From assembly GCA_026388155.1 (NCBI GenBank), contig JAPLKI010000020.1:1-64000 (forward strand): 64,000 nt of DNA, read 5' to 3'. Shown piece by piece: positions 8,009 through 16,238 of this stretch (its first letter is position 1; each line of letters begins with the position of its first letter). This stretch comes from Elusimicrobiota bacterium (GTDB lineage Bacteria; Elusimicrobiota; Elusimicrobia; Elusimicrobiales; UBA9959). The position numbers and the translations under genes are program-made. The notes beneath the pieces are model-generated. The model was not told the DNA's origin and ran no database searches. It saw nothing but the letters and a program-made list of their open reading frames with translations.

Positions 8009-9814
8009 ATGAGCAAAAAAATAAAAAAATCAGCCGCTGTTGAACGGCGCCCGCCCTCTTTAACCGACAAGGTCGCCGGGCTTGCGGCGTCGCGAGGCTT
8101 TAACGCCTTTGTCTGCGTTTTAACCCTCGCGGCGCTCTATCTTATTCTGGCCAAGCCTCTGATAGACCTTGATATATGGTGGCATCTCAAAACCGGGCAG
8201 GTCATCTCGGAAACCGGCAAGGTTCCCGGCGTTGATATTTTTTCCTACGTGATATCCGGCAAACCCTGGGTGACCTTTGAATGGCTTTCGCAGCTGATCT
8301 TTTACAAATGCTGGCAGCTAGGAGCGGAAAAAGGGATATATCTCCTGCGGCAGGCCCTGGCGGCGGTAACTTTCGGCCTGCTGCTTGCGCGCGGCTTCCC
8401 GGCGGCGATGGTTGCGTCGGCTGTTATCTTTTTCGGCCTGACGTTCATGGGCGGCTCCGTCCTTGAGCGACCGCAGATGTTCACCTATTTATTCGCCCTG
8501 GGCTGCCGGCTTCTGGCGCCGCAGATAATCAACGCCCGGCCCGGCGCAACACTGTGCGCGGCGGCTCTTATAGCCGTTCATATTTTGTGGGCCAACATGC
8601 ACGGCGGAGCGAGCGCGGTCGGAATTCTGATAATCTCCTGTTACGCCGCCGTGGCCGCCGCGCGGGGCGACAGACCGGCGTTCAAAAGAAGCGCGTGGCT
8701 TTTGGGCGCGGTCTTTTGCGCGACCCTGGTGAACATACACGGCATAAAGATATACACCCATCTTTTCCTGACCTGGTTTGACCCGGCCCAGCGCTGGGTG
8801 CTGGAATGGAAGCCTCTGACCTCGTCCTCGCCCGGATTCCTGCCGTACTGCCTGTACCTTCTTTTGCTGGGAGCCGCGAGCCTGCGCCTGGCCGGCGCCG
8901 AACGCGCCGCGGCCCTGTTTATAGGCGCGCTGTTCGGCGGTTTTTTCGGCTTTCGCAGCTCCCGCAACGTCGCGCTGGCTTTTTTCATCACCGCTCCGGA
9001 TGCTATCTCAGGCCTGAGGATTTATTTTTCCGAAAAAAGAAAATTATACGCGTTCATGGCGGTTCCCTTTTTTGTTTGCCTGTGCCTGAGCCCGCGGTTC
9101 ATGCCGGAAGAGCTTCGAGCCGGAAAGCTTTTCCCTGAGCCGCTCAGCCGGCAGTGGCTCTCCGGGGTATGTGATTTTATTTTGGCGCGCGATATACCGG
9201 GCCGGATGTACAACGACTATGTGGCGGGAGGCTATCTTATCTGGCGGCTGGGTCCGGCGCGGCAGATCTTTGTGGACGGCAGGAGCCTTGAATACGGCGC
9301 GACGCTTATGGAACGGCTGGCGCGCATCTCCGGCAAAGAAGGATTCGAGGACCTGGATCGGGAATTTAAATTTGACTATCTTGTCTTCCAGCAGAGAAAG
9401 GACGACCGGCTTTTATATCTGGATAAAGACCCGGATTGGCGCTGCGTTTATTTTGACGACGGCGGCCTTATCTACGCGCACCGCGCGAGAGCCGCCGCAA
9501 AGACAGCCGCCGGCTACGGCTACCGGTATTTGCGGCCGAATGAACAGAGCTTCGCCTACCTGCGGGAATACGCGGAGGACGCGCAAAAAGCCAAAGAGAC
9601 AATAAGGGAACTGGACCGGGCTATCGCGCAAACCCCGCCCTGGCTTTCCGCTAACGCCTGCCTGATGAAAAGCGCATTTTTACGAATGACAACAAATGAG
9701 ATAACCTGGGCCCGCTGGATAACGGGGGTGGGCGGGCGGTTCCGGTATCCTGAATGGCTCCGCCAGCTTGACGAAGCGAAGAATGTCCTGCAGGCGGATA
9801 CCCGGAATCCTTAA
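8009..9814 (+). CDS. Large polytopic membrane protein of unknown function (GT-C-like)
   Basis: A 601-residue protein. After a basic N-terminus there are about ten hydrophobic helices to roughly residue 370, then a soluble C-terminal part. The first periplasmic loop carries LIDLDIWWHLKTGQVI and FSYVISGKPWVTFEWLSQ, a pattern I associate with uncharacterised membrane proteins that resemble GT-C glycosyltransferases (acidic residue in loop 1, then a W-x-x-H motif). The soluble part includes YNDYVAGGYLIWRLGP and QIFVDGRSLEYG. No donor or acceptor can be named. It follows the OPT gene by 64 bases on the same strand and ends at a strong terminator. Confidence 0.6.
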   Translation: MSKKIKKSAAVERRPPSLTDKVAGLAASRGFNAFVCVLTLAALYLILAKPLIDLDIWWHLKTGQVISETGKVPGVDIFSYVISGKPWVTFEWLSQLIFYKCWQLGAEKGIYLLRQALAAVTFGLLLARGFPAAMVASAVIFFGLTFMGGSVLERPQMFTYLFALGCRLLAPQIINARPGATLCAAALIAVHILWANMHGGASAVGILIISCYAAVAAARGDRPAFKRSAWLLGAVFCATLVNIHGIKIYTHLFLTWFDPAQRWVLEWKPLTSSSPGFLPYCLYLLLLGAASLRLAGAERAAALFIGALFGGFFGFRSSRNVALAFFITAPDAISGLRIYFSEKRKLYAFMAVPFFVCLCLSPRFMPEELRAGKLFPEPLSRQWLSGVCDFILARDIPGRMYNDYVAGGYLIWRLGPARQIFVDGRSLEYGATLMERLARISGKEGFEDLDREFKFDYLVFQQRKDDRLLYLDKDPDWRCVYFDDGGLIYAHRARAAAKTAAGYGYRYLRPNEQSFAYLREYAEDAQKAKETIRELDRAIAQTPPWLSANACLMKSAFLRMTTNEITWARWITGVGGRFRYPEWLRQLDEAKNVLQADTRNP

Positions 9815-9834
9815 CTATACAAAAACAGTAAATT

Positions 9835-9863
9835 AAAACCCGGCCATATTCAGCCGGGTTTTT
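9835..9863 (+). terminator. Bidirectional intrinsic terminator, copy 1
   Basis: AAAACCCGGC, short loop, GCCGGGTTTTT followed by ATTATTTT. It ends the gene at 8009-9814. It lies in a 77-base segment (9814-9890) repeated at 10424-10500. Confidence 0.85.
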
Positions 9864-9892
9864 ATTATTTTAGAATCGTTTCGGCTATTTCC

Positions 9893-10421
9893 TGACTTCC
9901 GCAATGAGACACCCTGCTGTTTAAGCGCGATTTGTTTCAAACCTGGCGGGTGGGTGTTATATCGGGGGCAACGGCGGGCTCCCTGTCCGCTCCGAGACCG
10001 GATTTTCCGGGGAAGAAGCGCACGGTCTTGCGCCGGCTCCGGAACTCGGGCAAAAGGCAAAGCTTTTGCCCTCAGACATCCTCGCCGTTCCAGTGGAATT
10101 CGCTCCAGACCATGCGCTTAAATCCTAAATGGAGCGGACAGGGAGCCCGCCGCCGCCCAAGCGGTTGGTGTTAAATAAGTCGCAATTCACTATTTGGAGC
10201 GGGTGGCGGGGGAGCTGGGTTAGCAAAACCGTCCGGAGGCCGAGACTTGCATAGCGGCGAGGCCGAGGAACGGAAGGGCGGGCACGGTGTGTCCCGACCC
10301 TGGTTTTGCGTTCCAGTCCCCCGACAGGCCCCGCGAACCCTAACTTTTGGCTGCAAGGCACCTAAAACCTGGCGTGCTCTCGTCGTGAGAATCTTAGATT
10401 TTTGATGAGTTGCGGAAGTCA
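9893..10421. mobile_element. 529-bp non-coding element with 12-bp terminal inverted repeats
   Basis: Ends are perfect 12-base inverted repeats: TGACTTCCGCAA (9893-9904) and TTGCGGAAGTCA (10410-10421). Inside, 9972-9993 and 10131-10152 are a perfect 22-base inverted pair, and GCAAAACC (10223-10230) pairs with GGTTTTGC (10312-10319). Flanking DNA is a 77-base direct repeat containing a terminator. No protein frame is credible. It could be a MITE-type insertion or a structured RNA gene carried on one. Confidence 0.6.
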
Positions 10422-10444
10422 AGACTATACAAAACCACCAAATT

Positions 10445-10472
10445 AAAACCCGGCCATATTCAGCCGGGTTTT
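10445..10472 (-). terminator. Bidirectional intrinsic terminator, copy 2
   Basis: Same stem as copy 1 (AAAACCCGGC / GCCGGGTTTT). It lies just beyond the stop codon of the minus-strand hydrolase gene at 10495, read in the minus direction as a stem followed by a T-run. Confidence 0.8.
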
Positions 10473-10494
10473 CTTTATTTTAAAATAGTTTTGG

Positions 10495-11802
10495 TTATTT
10501 GATCAGCGAGAGAATAAGCTTCACCGATTCCGGGGCGTAGGCAATGGTCAGGTGGTTCTCGTTCACCACCATCACCTTTATCGGCTCTTTTCGGGCGGGA
10601 TGTATAAGGTCGTTGGTGTGGCTCGCGCTCTCAAGGAACACCAGGCCGTCGGACGGGCCGTCATTTTCGGTGACCGGGATATTGTCTATCTTGCTGTTAT
10701 TGCCGGCTATCAAAGCCACGGAGATATCGGGCGGCACCGGATAAGCCCTGAAGCCGTTTATAAAATTCCCGCCTTTCATTATGGCGTTGGATATGCCCAT
10801 GGAATGGCTTACAAAACCCTGGCCGCCCTGCATTGTGGTATAGGAATCCGGCTCCGAAAGGTTCACAGGGTATTTCCCGGTCCAGTCGTAGAGGACCTGC
10901 TGCTGCATCGGGAAGTTGTCGCTGTATATGCTGAACTCCAGCGTATCTTTCCACTGGCCGTAGTAAAGCATCTTGTCCCAGCTCATCGGCGCGTCCGCCG
11001 CCATATCGTCCTTAACGAAAAAATAATTAAATTGGGGATGCCGGAAGGCGAAATCCTGGCCGCGGTGCGGCGTGGCCAGAGTGATAAGCTGGTCAACGTC
11101 GCCCCTGTAGGCGGTCCAACTGCCGTTCAGGCGGTAACTGGAAACATAAGCCCTGGCCGCAAGCCCGCCGGCGCTATGGCCTATCAGTGTAACTTTACCC
11201 GCCCCTGTGGCCCGCCTGGCCATGTCTATCGCGTCGGCCAGGTACTGCGCCTCATAAAAGATATTTCCGTGTTTGTGCGGGAAGGTGACGGCGAAAACCC
11301 TGTAATCTTTTGCCTCGAGGGCCTGCATAAGGCCGGTTGTACCGGGGTTCCCCACCATCATTTCAGGAGCGGCCCAGGCGCGGGTGGCGTTGTCGGAAGC
11401 GCCGTGCGCCAGCACGATCACCTTACCCTTGTTGGTTTTCCATCTGGGTCCGTAATGAAGCAGGAAGGTACCCGAGGGCGGCAGGTTTGAACCGAACGCG
11501 GCCACTACCTCGGAGTTCTCGTGGCGCGACTTATTAAGCGCGCTCTCAATGGCAAAGGGACGGGCCGTATCCTGGTAGCACTCAATGCGCTCCCAGTATT
11601 TGGACTGCGCGGTGCGCACAAGGGATAAACCGGCGCCATACCTGGGTGTTGCCGGTTCCGGCACGGCGGCAACGGACTGAAGCGCCGCGGGGGCGGCTTC
11701 GGAAAGCTGGGCAAGAGGGCCGGGCTGTCCGGCTTCGGTTTTTGTGGTCATTAAAGCGGCTAAAAGAAATAAAAAGGGCGTGATCTTCACCATGGGCTCC
11801 AT
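10495..11802 (-). CDS. Secreted alpha/beta hydrolase, lipase/PGAP1-like
   Basis: About 435 residues from the ATG at 11802, chosen because it starts a good signal peptide (MEPMVKITPFLFLLAALM); the ATG at 11793 preceded by GGAG is also possible, and a longer frame to 11880 has no such signal. The core has KVIVLAHGASDN (oxyanion region), the nucleophile elbow GHSAGG, TLATPHRGQDF typical of lipases and PGAP1-like esterases, an acidic stretch NDGPSDGLVFLESAS and NENHLTIAY near the end, with candidate acid and His. It should hydrolyse an ester outside the cytoplasmic membrane. The stop codon falls inside the 77-base flanking repeat of the 529-bp element. Confidence 0.75.
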   Translation of the reverse strand: MEPMVKITPFLFLLAALMTTKTEAGQPGPLAQLSEAAPAALQSVAAVPEPATPRYGAGLSLVRTAQSKYWERIECYQDTARPFAIESALNKSRHENSEVVAAFGSNLPPSGTFLLHYGPRWKTNKGKVIVLAHGASDNATRAWAAPEMMVGNPGTTGLMQALEAKDYRVFAVTFPHKHGNIFYEAQYLADAIDMARRATGAGKVTLIGHSAGGLAARAYVSSYRLNGSWTAYRGDVDQLITLATPHRGQDFAFRHPQFNYFFVKDDMAADAPMSWDKMLYYGQWKDTLEFSIYSDNFPMQQQVLYDWTGKYPVNLSEPDSYTTMQGGQGFVSHSMGISNAIMKGGNFINGFRAYPVPPDISVALIAGNNSKIDNIPVTENDGPSDGLVFLESASHTNDLIHPARKEPIKVMVVNENHLTIAYAPESVKLILSLIK

Positions 11803-11932
11803 TACCGGTTCCAGTAAATATAATATACTGCTTTTAAATCCGCCCCTCAAGGGCCAAAGGGCACCGGGTCTATGGGCCACTTGGCCTAAACCAAGCGGCC
11901 CTTCTCCCGTTTTTAGCTTTCAACCTTCAGCC

Positions 11933-12907
11933 TTAATAGATGAACGTCATGCAGGCCATGGCATAACCTCCGCCTGAGGCGCATAACACCACTCTGTCGC
12001 CCCTTTTCACCTTGCCCTGCCCGGCCATGTCGTGGAAAGCCATGGGCACGCAGGCGGAGCCTGTATAACCCCACTTTTCCATTATGGTGTGCGTTCGCTC
12101 CATGGGCAGGTTGAACCCGGCCATAACTTCCTCTATGGTGGGTTTTCGTATCTGCGTGAACACATAGGCTTGGGCGTCCTGCGGCTGCATGCCGAGCTTG
12201 GCCAGCGTCTTCCTGATAAGCGGCGGCCACTCTTCGCTGTTGAGCGTGGCCGGGAATTTTTTGGGGATCTTAACCTTATGCGTCCGGTTGGCCAGCACCT
12301 CTTCGGTTACGGGGCTGCGCGTGCCGCCGCCGTAAATGCCCATAAAATCCCAGAAAGAACCGTCGGCCTTTAGCGTGGAAGCCATCGGCCCCTGGTTGGG
12401 GGCGTATTCCAGCACAAAAGCGCCCGCCCCGTCTCCGAACAGGATCGAGGCCGAGCTGTCGTCGGGGTCAAGATGCTTGCTCATGGCGTAGGTGCCTATC
12501 ACCATGGCTTTTTTGTAATCCTTGCCGTCCAGATATTTGGAGGCCATGTCTATCGCCGTCACAAAACCGGCGCAGGCGCAGTTAATGTCAAAGGCGCCCG
12601 CGTTTTTCAGGCCCAGCTTGTGCTGCACTTCCGCGGCGGTGGCCGGGGAAAGCTGCGAGGGCGTGTCGGTGGAAATTATCAGCAACTGTATGTCGTCCGG
12701 GTTCACGCCGGAGTTCTTCAGCGCTTCCCGCCCCGCATTTATAGCCAGGTCCGCGGAGGACTCGTCCGGGTCGGAATAATACCGGGCCCCGTGGCCTATG
12801 CGGTCAAATATCTTTTTAAGCGGGTCCGGGCCGAATTTTTGTATGAAAGACTCGTTTGTAACCAGGTTCTTGGGAAGGTACATCCCCGTGCCTTTTATTT
12901 TAAACAT
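11933..12907 (-). CDS. Ketoacyl-ACP synthase III-like protein with altered catalytic triad
   Basis: A 324-residue thiolase-fold protein with FabH layout. The nucleophile is conserved as C112 in INCACAGF and the glycine-rich ILFGDGAGAFVLE is intact. FabH normally has His in a V-P-H-Q-A-N motif and Asn in G-N-T-S-A. Here the aligned segments are YVFTQIRKPTIEE (T251 in place of His) and KWGYTGSACVP (Y281 in place of Asn). These residues drive malonyl decarboxylation in FabH, so this protein more likely catalyses acyl transfer or hydrolysis, as known for other variant KASIII proteins. AAGGAG precedes the ATG by 7 bases. It lies 11 bases downstream of the tandem TetR gene. Confidence 0.8.
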   Translation of the reverse strand: MFKIKGTGMYLPKNLVTNESFIQKFGPDPLKKIFDRIGHGARYYSDPDESSADLAINAGREALKNSGVNPDDIQLLIISTDTPSQLSPATAAEVQHKLGLKNAGAFDINCACAGFVTAIDMASKYLDGKDYKKAMVIGTYAMSKHLDPDDSSASILFGDGAGAFVLEYAPNQGPMASTLKADGSFWDFMGIYGGGTRSPVTEEVLANRTHKVKIPKKFPATLNSEEWPPLIRKTLAKLGMQPQDAQAYVFTQIRKPTIEEVMAGFNLPMERTHTIMEKWGYTGSACVPMAFHDMAGQGKVKRGDRVVLCASGGGYAMACMTFIY

Positions 12908-12918
12908 TTTTATTCTCC

Positions 12919-14091
12919 TTATACACCTTCCAGGCCGCCGAAAACGGCCTTAAGCAATTCAGTTTCAGTGATTTTCCGAAAGTCACCCCACAGCACGCGC
13001 TTCATCCCGATCATATGCCCCATGCCCATAAGCGCCAGCGCCAGCAGTTCCGGATCTTTCAGCGTAAACTCGCCGGGCCGCGCGCTTTTTTTGATCTGAG
13101 CCGAATAATTCCTGAGGATATAACCATAGTACATATCCGCCAGCGCAGCGTCCGCGAATTCCGCCTCGCGCATAATACGGTAGCCGTAAGGATGCTCTTT
13201 TATAAAGTCGAACAAAGCCCTGAAAGCCAAAACCTCAACCTCCAGGCGGCTGCCGGCCCCGGCCGAGTAGGCCGCGGCCTTTTTCACCAGCGCGTCGCGA
13301 AGGCCCATCACGACTTTTTCAATAGCTTCCCGCTTGGACGCGAAGAAAAGGTAGAAAGTGCCGGACGCAAAACCCGCCCGCTTCGCTATCTCCGCCACCC
13401 GCGCCCCGCTGTAGCCGCTGCGCCCGAACACTTCTTCCGCGGCCGAGATCATGGCCATACCTGTGTCGTTTCTGTTTGACTTAGGCTGCGCTATGCCCAA
13501 AAGCGCCGGCTCCCGCCACGGCAAAGGCCGCCTGCTGACTCCGGCGGCGCAAAGCTGTACGGCGGCTTCAAGCGCTTCAGGGGGCACCCCGCCTTTTTCC
13601 CATATAAGGAACTTTACCGCATAGAAATACAGTGTTCCAAGCAGGGCCCAGGCATGCGCTTCGGCAAGTGTACCGCCAGAGAAACGCGCAAGCCGCGCGA
13701 CTATGGCCCCGGCTAGAGCCCCATAGAATTCCCTGGCCAAAGCCTCCCTTGAAGCCTCCGCTTCCCTTATGGCCTTGAAAGAGTCAAGCCGCCGTCCGGC
13801 CACGGTAAAAAAGGCGCCGGCTATGGCGCGCGCCTCACCGCGCGGGTCTGAGGCCTTTGGAAGCGAAGTTATAGCGGCGACAAAATCTTCCTTCAGTTCG
13901 CGGGCCAGCGTATCTATCACCTCGTCCTTGGTGGCGAAGTAGCGGTAGAACCCTCCTACGGCAAGGCCCGCGCGCGCGCAGATGTCGGACACCCCGGATC
14001 GCGCAAAGCCTTTCCGGGCGAACACAGCGCCTGACGCCGTGATCAGGCGTCCACGCGTGCGGGAGCCTTTGTCTGTGATCGGCATATTCAT
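12919..14091 (-). CDS. Tandem TetR: two TetR regulators fused in one chain
   Basis: A 390-residue protein containing two complete TetR units. The first DNA-binding domain is at about residues 10-56 (ICARAGLAVGGFYRYFATKD), followed by a helical domain to about 200. The second is at about 212-258 (IAKRAGFASGTFYLFFASKR), with its own helical domain to the end. TetR proteins normally work as homodimers of about 200 residues, so this chain could act as a built-in dimer. It sits between the FabG-like and KASIII-like genes on one strand, so these are its likely targets, with an acyl thioester as a plausible effector; both points are inference. Confidence 0.85.
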   Translation of the reverse strand: MNMPITDKGSRTRGRLITASGAVFARKGFARSGVSDICARAGLAVGGFYRYFATKDEVIDTLARELKEDFVAAITSLPKASDPRGEARAIAGAFFTVAGRRLDSFKAIREAEASREALAREFYGALAGAIVARLARFSGGTLAEAHAWALLGTLYFYAVKFLIWEKGGVPPEALEAAVQLCAAGVSRRPLPWREPALLGIAQPKSNRNDTGMAMISAAEEVFGRSGYSGARVAEIAKRAGFASGTFYLFFASKREAIEKVVMGLRDALVKKAAAYSAGAGSRLEVEVLAFRALFDFIKEHPYGYRIMREAEFADAALADMYYGYILRNYSAQIKKSARPGEFTLKDPELLALALMGMGHMIGMKRVLWGDFRKITETELLKAVFGGLEGV

Positions 14092-14182
14092 TTATCTCGA
14101 AAGTTGCAATTAGAAACGTTTTTCATTGAGAAGTTTTTGAATAAATTTTCCATTGCTATTTTCGGGGTAAGAACCTCATTCC

Positions 14183-14228
14183 CTATTCGCTATTCGCTAT
14201 CTTGCTATTCGCTGCTGTTGTGCTATTC
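14183..14228. repeat. Heptamer-period repeat (CGCTATT words)
   Basis: Words CCCTATT, CGCTATT, CGCTATC, TGCTATT in near-tandem order with a seven-base period. It lies between the FabG-like and tandem TetR genes. Related blocks are at 32096-32134 and 51546-51589. Confidence 0.65.
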
Positions 14229-14232
14229 TCTG

Positions 14233-14261
14233 CCGAAAACTTCAATTGAAGTTTTCGGGTT
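14233..14261. repeat. TTAACCCGAA-type repeat, hairpin-only copy G
   Basis: Perfect palindrome CCGAAAACTTC-AATT-GAAGTTTTCGG followed by GTTTATAT. It is the terminal hairpin of the repeat family with its own arm sequence, placed directly after the fabG-like gene, whose stop codon overlaps the end (TAA within ATATAAACCCG on the minus strand). Confidence 0.65.
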
Positions 14262-15004
14262 TATATTACCAATCCTCCGTCCACCGAGATCACCTGCCCG
14301 GTGATGAAAGAGGACTCGTCATTGGCCAGGAAAAAATAGGAATTGGCTATATCTTCCGGCTTGCCCAGGCGCTTCAGCGGGGTCTTTTCGCTTATGGAAG
14401 TAAGCACTTTTTCCGGCACGGTTTCCAGCATTTCGGTCATGGTAAATCCCGGCGCCACGGCGTTCACGCGTATGCCGTCGCGGCCCATTTCCTTGGCCCA
14501 GGTTTTTGTCAGGCCGATTATGCCGAACTTTGAGGCGGCATAGTTGCTCTGGCCCATATTGCCATAAATGCCCACCACGGAAGAGGTGTTAATGATAGTT
14601 CCGCTCTTGCGCGCTTTCATATGGGGCGCCACCGCCTTGGTGCAGAGGAAGGCTCCTTTAAGATTCACGTTCAGCACCAGGTCCCAGTCCTTTTCCTCCA
14701 TTTTGTGGAGCATGGCGTCGCGTGTGATGCCGGCGTTGTTTATAAGCGCATCCACGCTGCCCATTTTTTCTATGACCTGTTTTATCGCGGCGTCCACCGA
14801 TTCGCCCGAAGTAACGTCAACCTTGAAGTAAGCCACATTCTCCGCGCCGTATTTTTCACCCAATTCGCGCGCGGTGTTCGCGAGCATCTGCTCATTTACG
14901 TCGAACAAAGCCACTTTCCATTCCCCGGATCTAAGGAACCTCTCAGCGCCCGCGCGCCCCAGCCCCCTGGCTCCGCCCGTTATAACAGCGTTTTTCTTTT
15001 CCAT
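14261..15004 (-). CDS. fabG: Short-chain dehydrogenase, 3-oxoacyl-[ACP]/acetoacetyl-CoA reductase type
   Basis: 247 residues, the standard length. NADP-binding TGGARGLGRAGA at the N-terminus, NNAG at about residue 90, and the catalytic set S (NTSSVVG), Y and K (SNYAASK) are intact; the C-terminus VDGGLVI is typical of FabG and PhaB. It reduces a 3-oxoacyl thioester with NADPH. It leads a three-gene minus-strand group with the tandem TetR and the KASIII-like gene, so it may act on an acyl chain made or moved by that variant synthase rather than in housekeeping fatty-acid synthesis. Confidence 0.85.
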   Translation of the reverse strand: MEKKNAVITGGARGLGRAGAERFLRSGEWKVALFDVNEQMLANTARELGEKYGAENVAYFKVDVTSGESVDAAIKQVIEKMGSVDALINNAGITRDAMLHKMEEKDWDLVLNVNLKGAFLCTKAVAPHMKARKSGTIINTSSVVGIYGNMGQSNYAASKFGIIGLTKTWAKEMGRDGIRVNAVAPGFTMTEMLETVPEKVLTSISEKTPLKRLGKPEDIANSYFFLANDESSFITGQVISVDGGLVI

Positions 15005-15139
15005 TTTATTTTTCCTTTTTCCCCCCGCGGGCCGCGCCGACCGCCGCAGAACGCTTCCGGGAGAACCGTAATTTTATTTTACCGGCCACAACCGCCCAAG
15101 ACATCCGCGGATAAAAGTGAATTGTGGTTCAGTATTCAT

Positions 15140-15169
15140 TTTTTAGCATAAAAGCATAAAACCTGTCAA
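15140..15169 (-). promoter_or_regulatory. Possible sigma70 promoter for the fabG-like operon
   Basis: On the minus strand a perfect -35 TTGACA (15164-15169) is followed at about 18 bases by a TAAAAA-type -10 (15140-15145). The -10 is weak. The leader to the ATG at 15004 would be about 130 bases. Confidence 0.4.
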
Positions 15170-15302
15170 CAGTTATTTTTAATTTCTTCAAGACCGGGGC
15201 TTGCCCGCCTATATAGAAGGAACAGGACAGGCCGGCGGCGCCGCGCTGACGGCGGTTTGGAATTTTTATTATTTTTTGCTATCCTAATGATACTTACACT
15301 GC

Positions 15303-15381
15303 GGGGTCGTGGTGTAGCCTGGTTTAACACGTCGCCCTGTCAAGGCGAAGACCGCGGGTTCGAATCCCGTCGACCCCGCCA
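15303..15381 (+). tRNA. tRNA-Asp (anticodon GUC)
   Basis: Acceptor GGGGTCG/CGACCCC, D stem GTGT/ACAC, anticodon stem TCGCC/GGCGA around CTGTCAA (anticodon GTC), T stem GCGGG with TTCGAAT loop. Discriminator G at 15378 and encoded CCA to 15381. A terminator follows at once. Confidence 0.95.
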
Positions 15382-15383
15382 TT

Positions 15384-15412
15384 AAAAAAGCCCCTTTCGG
15401 GGCTTTTTTAAT
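15384..15412 (+). terminator. Intrinsic terminator after tRNA-Asp
   Basis: AAAAAAGCCCC-TTTC-GGGGCTTTTTT, three bases past the encoded CCA end. Its symmetry lets it also serve the convergent minus-strand operon ending at 15447. Confidence 0.9.
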
Positions 15413-15446
15413 TTACATATACATTTTACTGCGGCATATTCGCTGT

Positions 15447-16238
15447 TTACACTTCATCATCCACACCGCTGAACGGGACCCACCAGCTTTTTTCCGTCCC
15501 TATCATTGTGCTGTATGAATGCAGCATACCGAAATTGCTGCAGCGGATAGAATAGGAACTCAGGCCCCTGTCGGCGGCAAGCTCTTTTTTTATCTCATCT
15601 ATCATCACCACGCTGCTTTTTTTCTCGGAGTGGATCTTTTTGATGACGAATTGCTGGTCCTCCTTGGTCAGGAACGAGTAAACCGGCGATAAGGCGTACT
15701 TGTCCACAAGCTTGACCAGGTCCTCCGGATATACGTCCTTGGTCGCCTCGGTTTCAATATCCACTACGCTCAGCTGGCCAAAAAGCCCCAGGGTATCTGC
15801 CGGGTCGGAGGCCGGATAAGTCGTAATGCACGGGATGGATATCCTGAAGAAGACCTTCACTTTATCGTCAATGGAGGGGACCTTGGCGACATAGGCGCAG
15901 TCGTACTTGACCAGGCATTTCTCCTTTGATACCGGCGTGAGCTTCTCTATAAAGAACGGATATTCAAAGGTCGCTTTCACGGTCGTGGCGTTCAATTCTT
16001 TGAAGTAATCCGCGATGTTGCGCCTGAGCGTGGAGGTGCCGATATTATCCCTGTGCCTGTGCACTATCTTTATGAAGTTGTCTATCCAGCCGGCTTCGAA
16101 TTCATGCATGATGCGCGCGTCAATGGAAATGAGCGCCACCGTTCTCTGCCCTTCCGGATCCGCTTTCGACAGCACTTTTATGGGAAAGGGCAGGCCTTTC
16201 ATCCCCACATCCACAAGGAACCTTTTTTCTTCGTTCAT
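15447..16238 (-). CDS. FolE2/MptA-family protein lacking the catalytic metal ligands
   Basis: A 263-residue relative of type IB GTP cyclohydrolase (FolE2), which opens GTP for folate and queuosine synthesis. Family landmarks in order: VGMKGLPFPIKV, YPFFIEKLTPVSKEKCLVKY, then PEDLVKLVDKYALSPVYSFL with TKEDQQFVIKK, and SNFGMLHSYS near the end. The active site is not kept. Where FolE2 has PVTSLCPCSKEIS this protein has IPCITTYPASDPA (Y141 for the essential Cys); the HNQRSH segment reads LFGQLSV; ENFESIHNH reads SNFGMLHSYS, keeping one His (H240) but not the Glu. It overlaps the upstream kinase-like gene by 4 bases. GTP cyclohydrolase activity is therefore unlikely; a binding or new catalytic role is inferred. 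Confidence 0.75.
   Translation of the reverse strand: MNEEKRFLVDVGMKGLPFPIKVLSKADPEGQRTVALISIDARIMHEFEAGWIDNFIKIVHRHRDNIGTSTLRRNIADYFKELNATTVKATFEYPFFIEKLTPVSKEKCLVKYDCAYVAKVPSIDDKVKVFFRISIPCITTYPASDPADTLGLFGQLSVVDIETEATKDVYPEDLVKLVDKYALSPVYSFLTKEDQQFVIKKIHSEKKSSVVMIDEIKKELAADRGLSSYSIRCSNFGMLHSYSTMIGTEKSWWVPFSGVDDEV

Noticed and set aside
9932-10422. Short frames inside the 529-bp element
   Set aside because: No ribosome-binding sites, no family resemblance, and overlap with long inverted repeats.
10552-11490. Long plus-strand frame opposite the hydrolase gene
   Set aside because: It is the shadow of a minus-strand gene with clear GHSAGG and signal peptide features.
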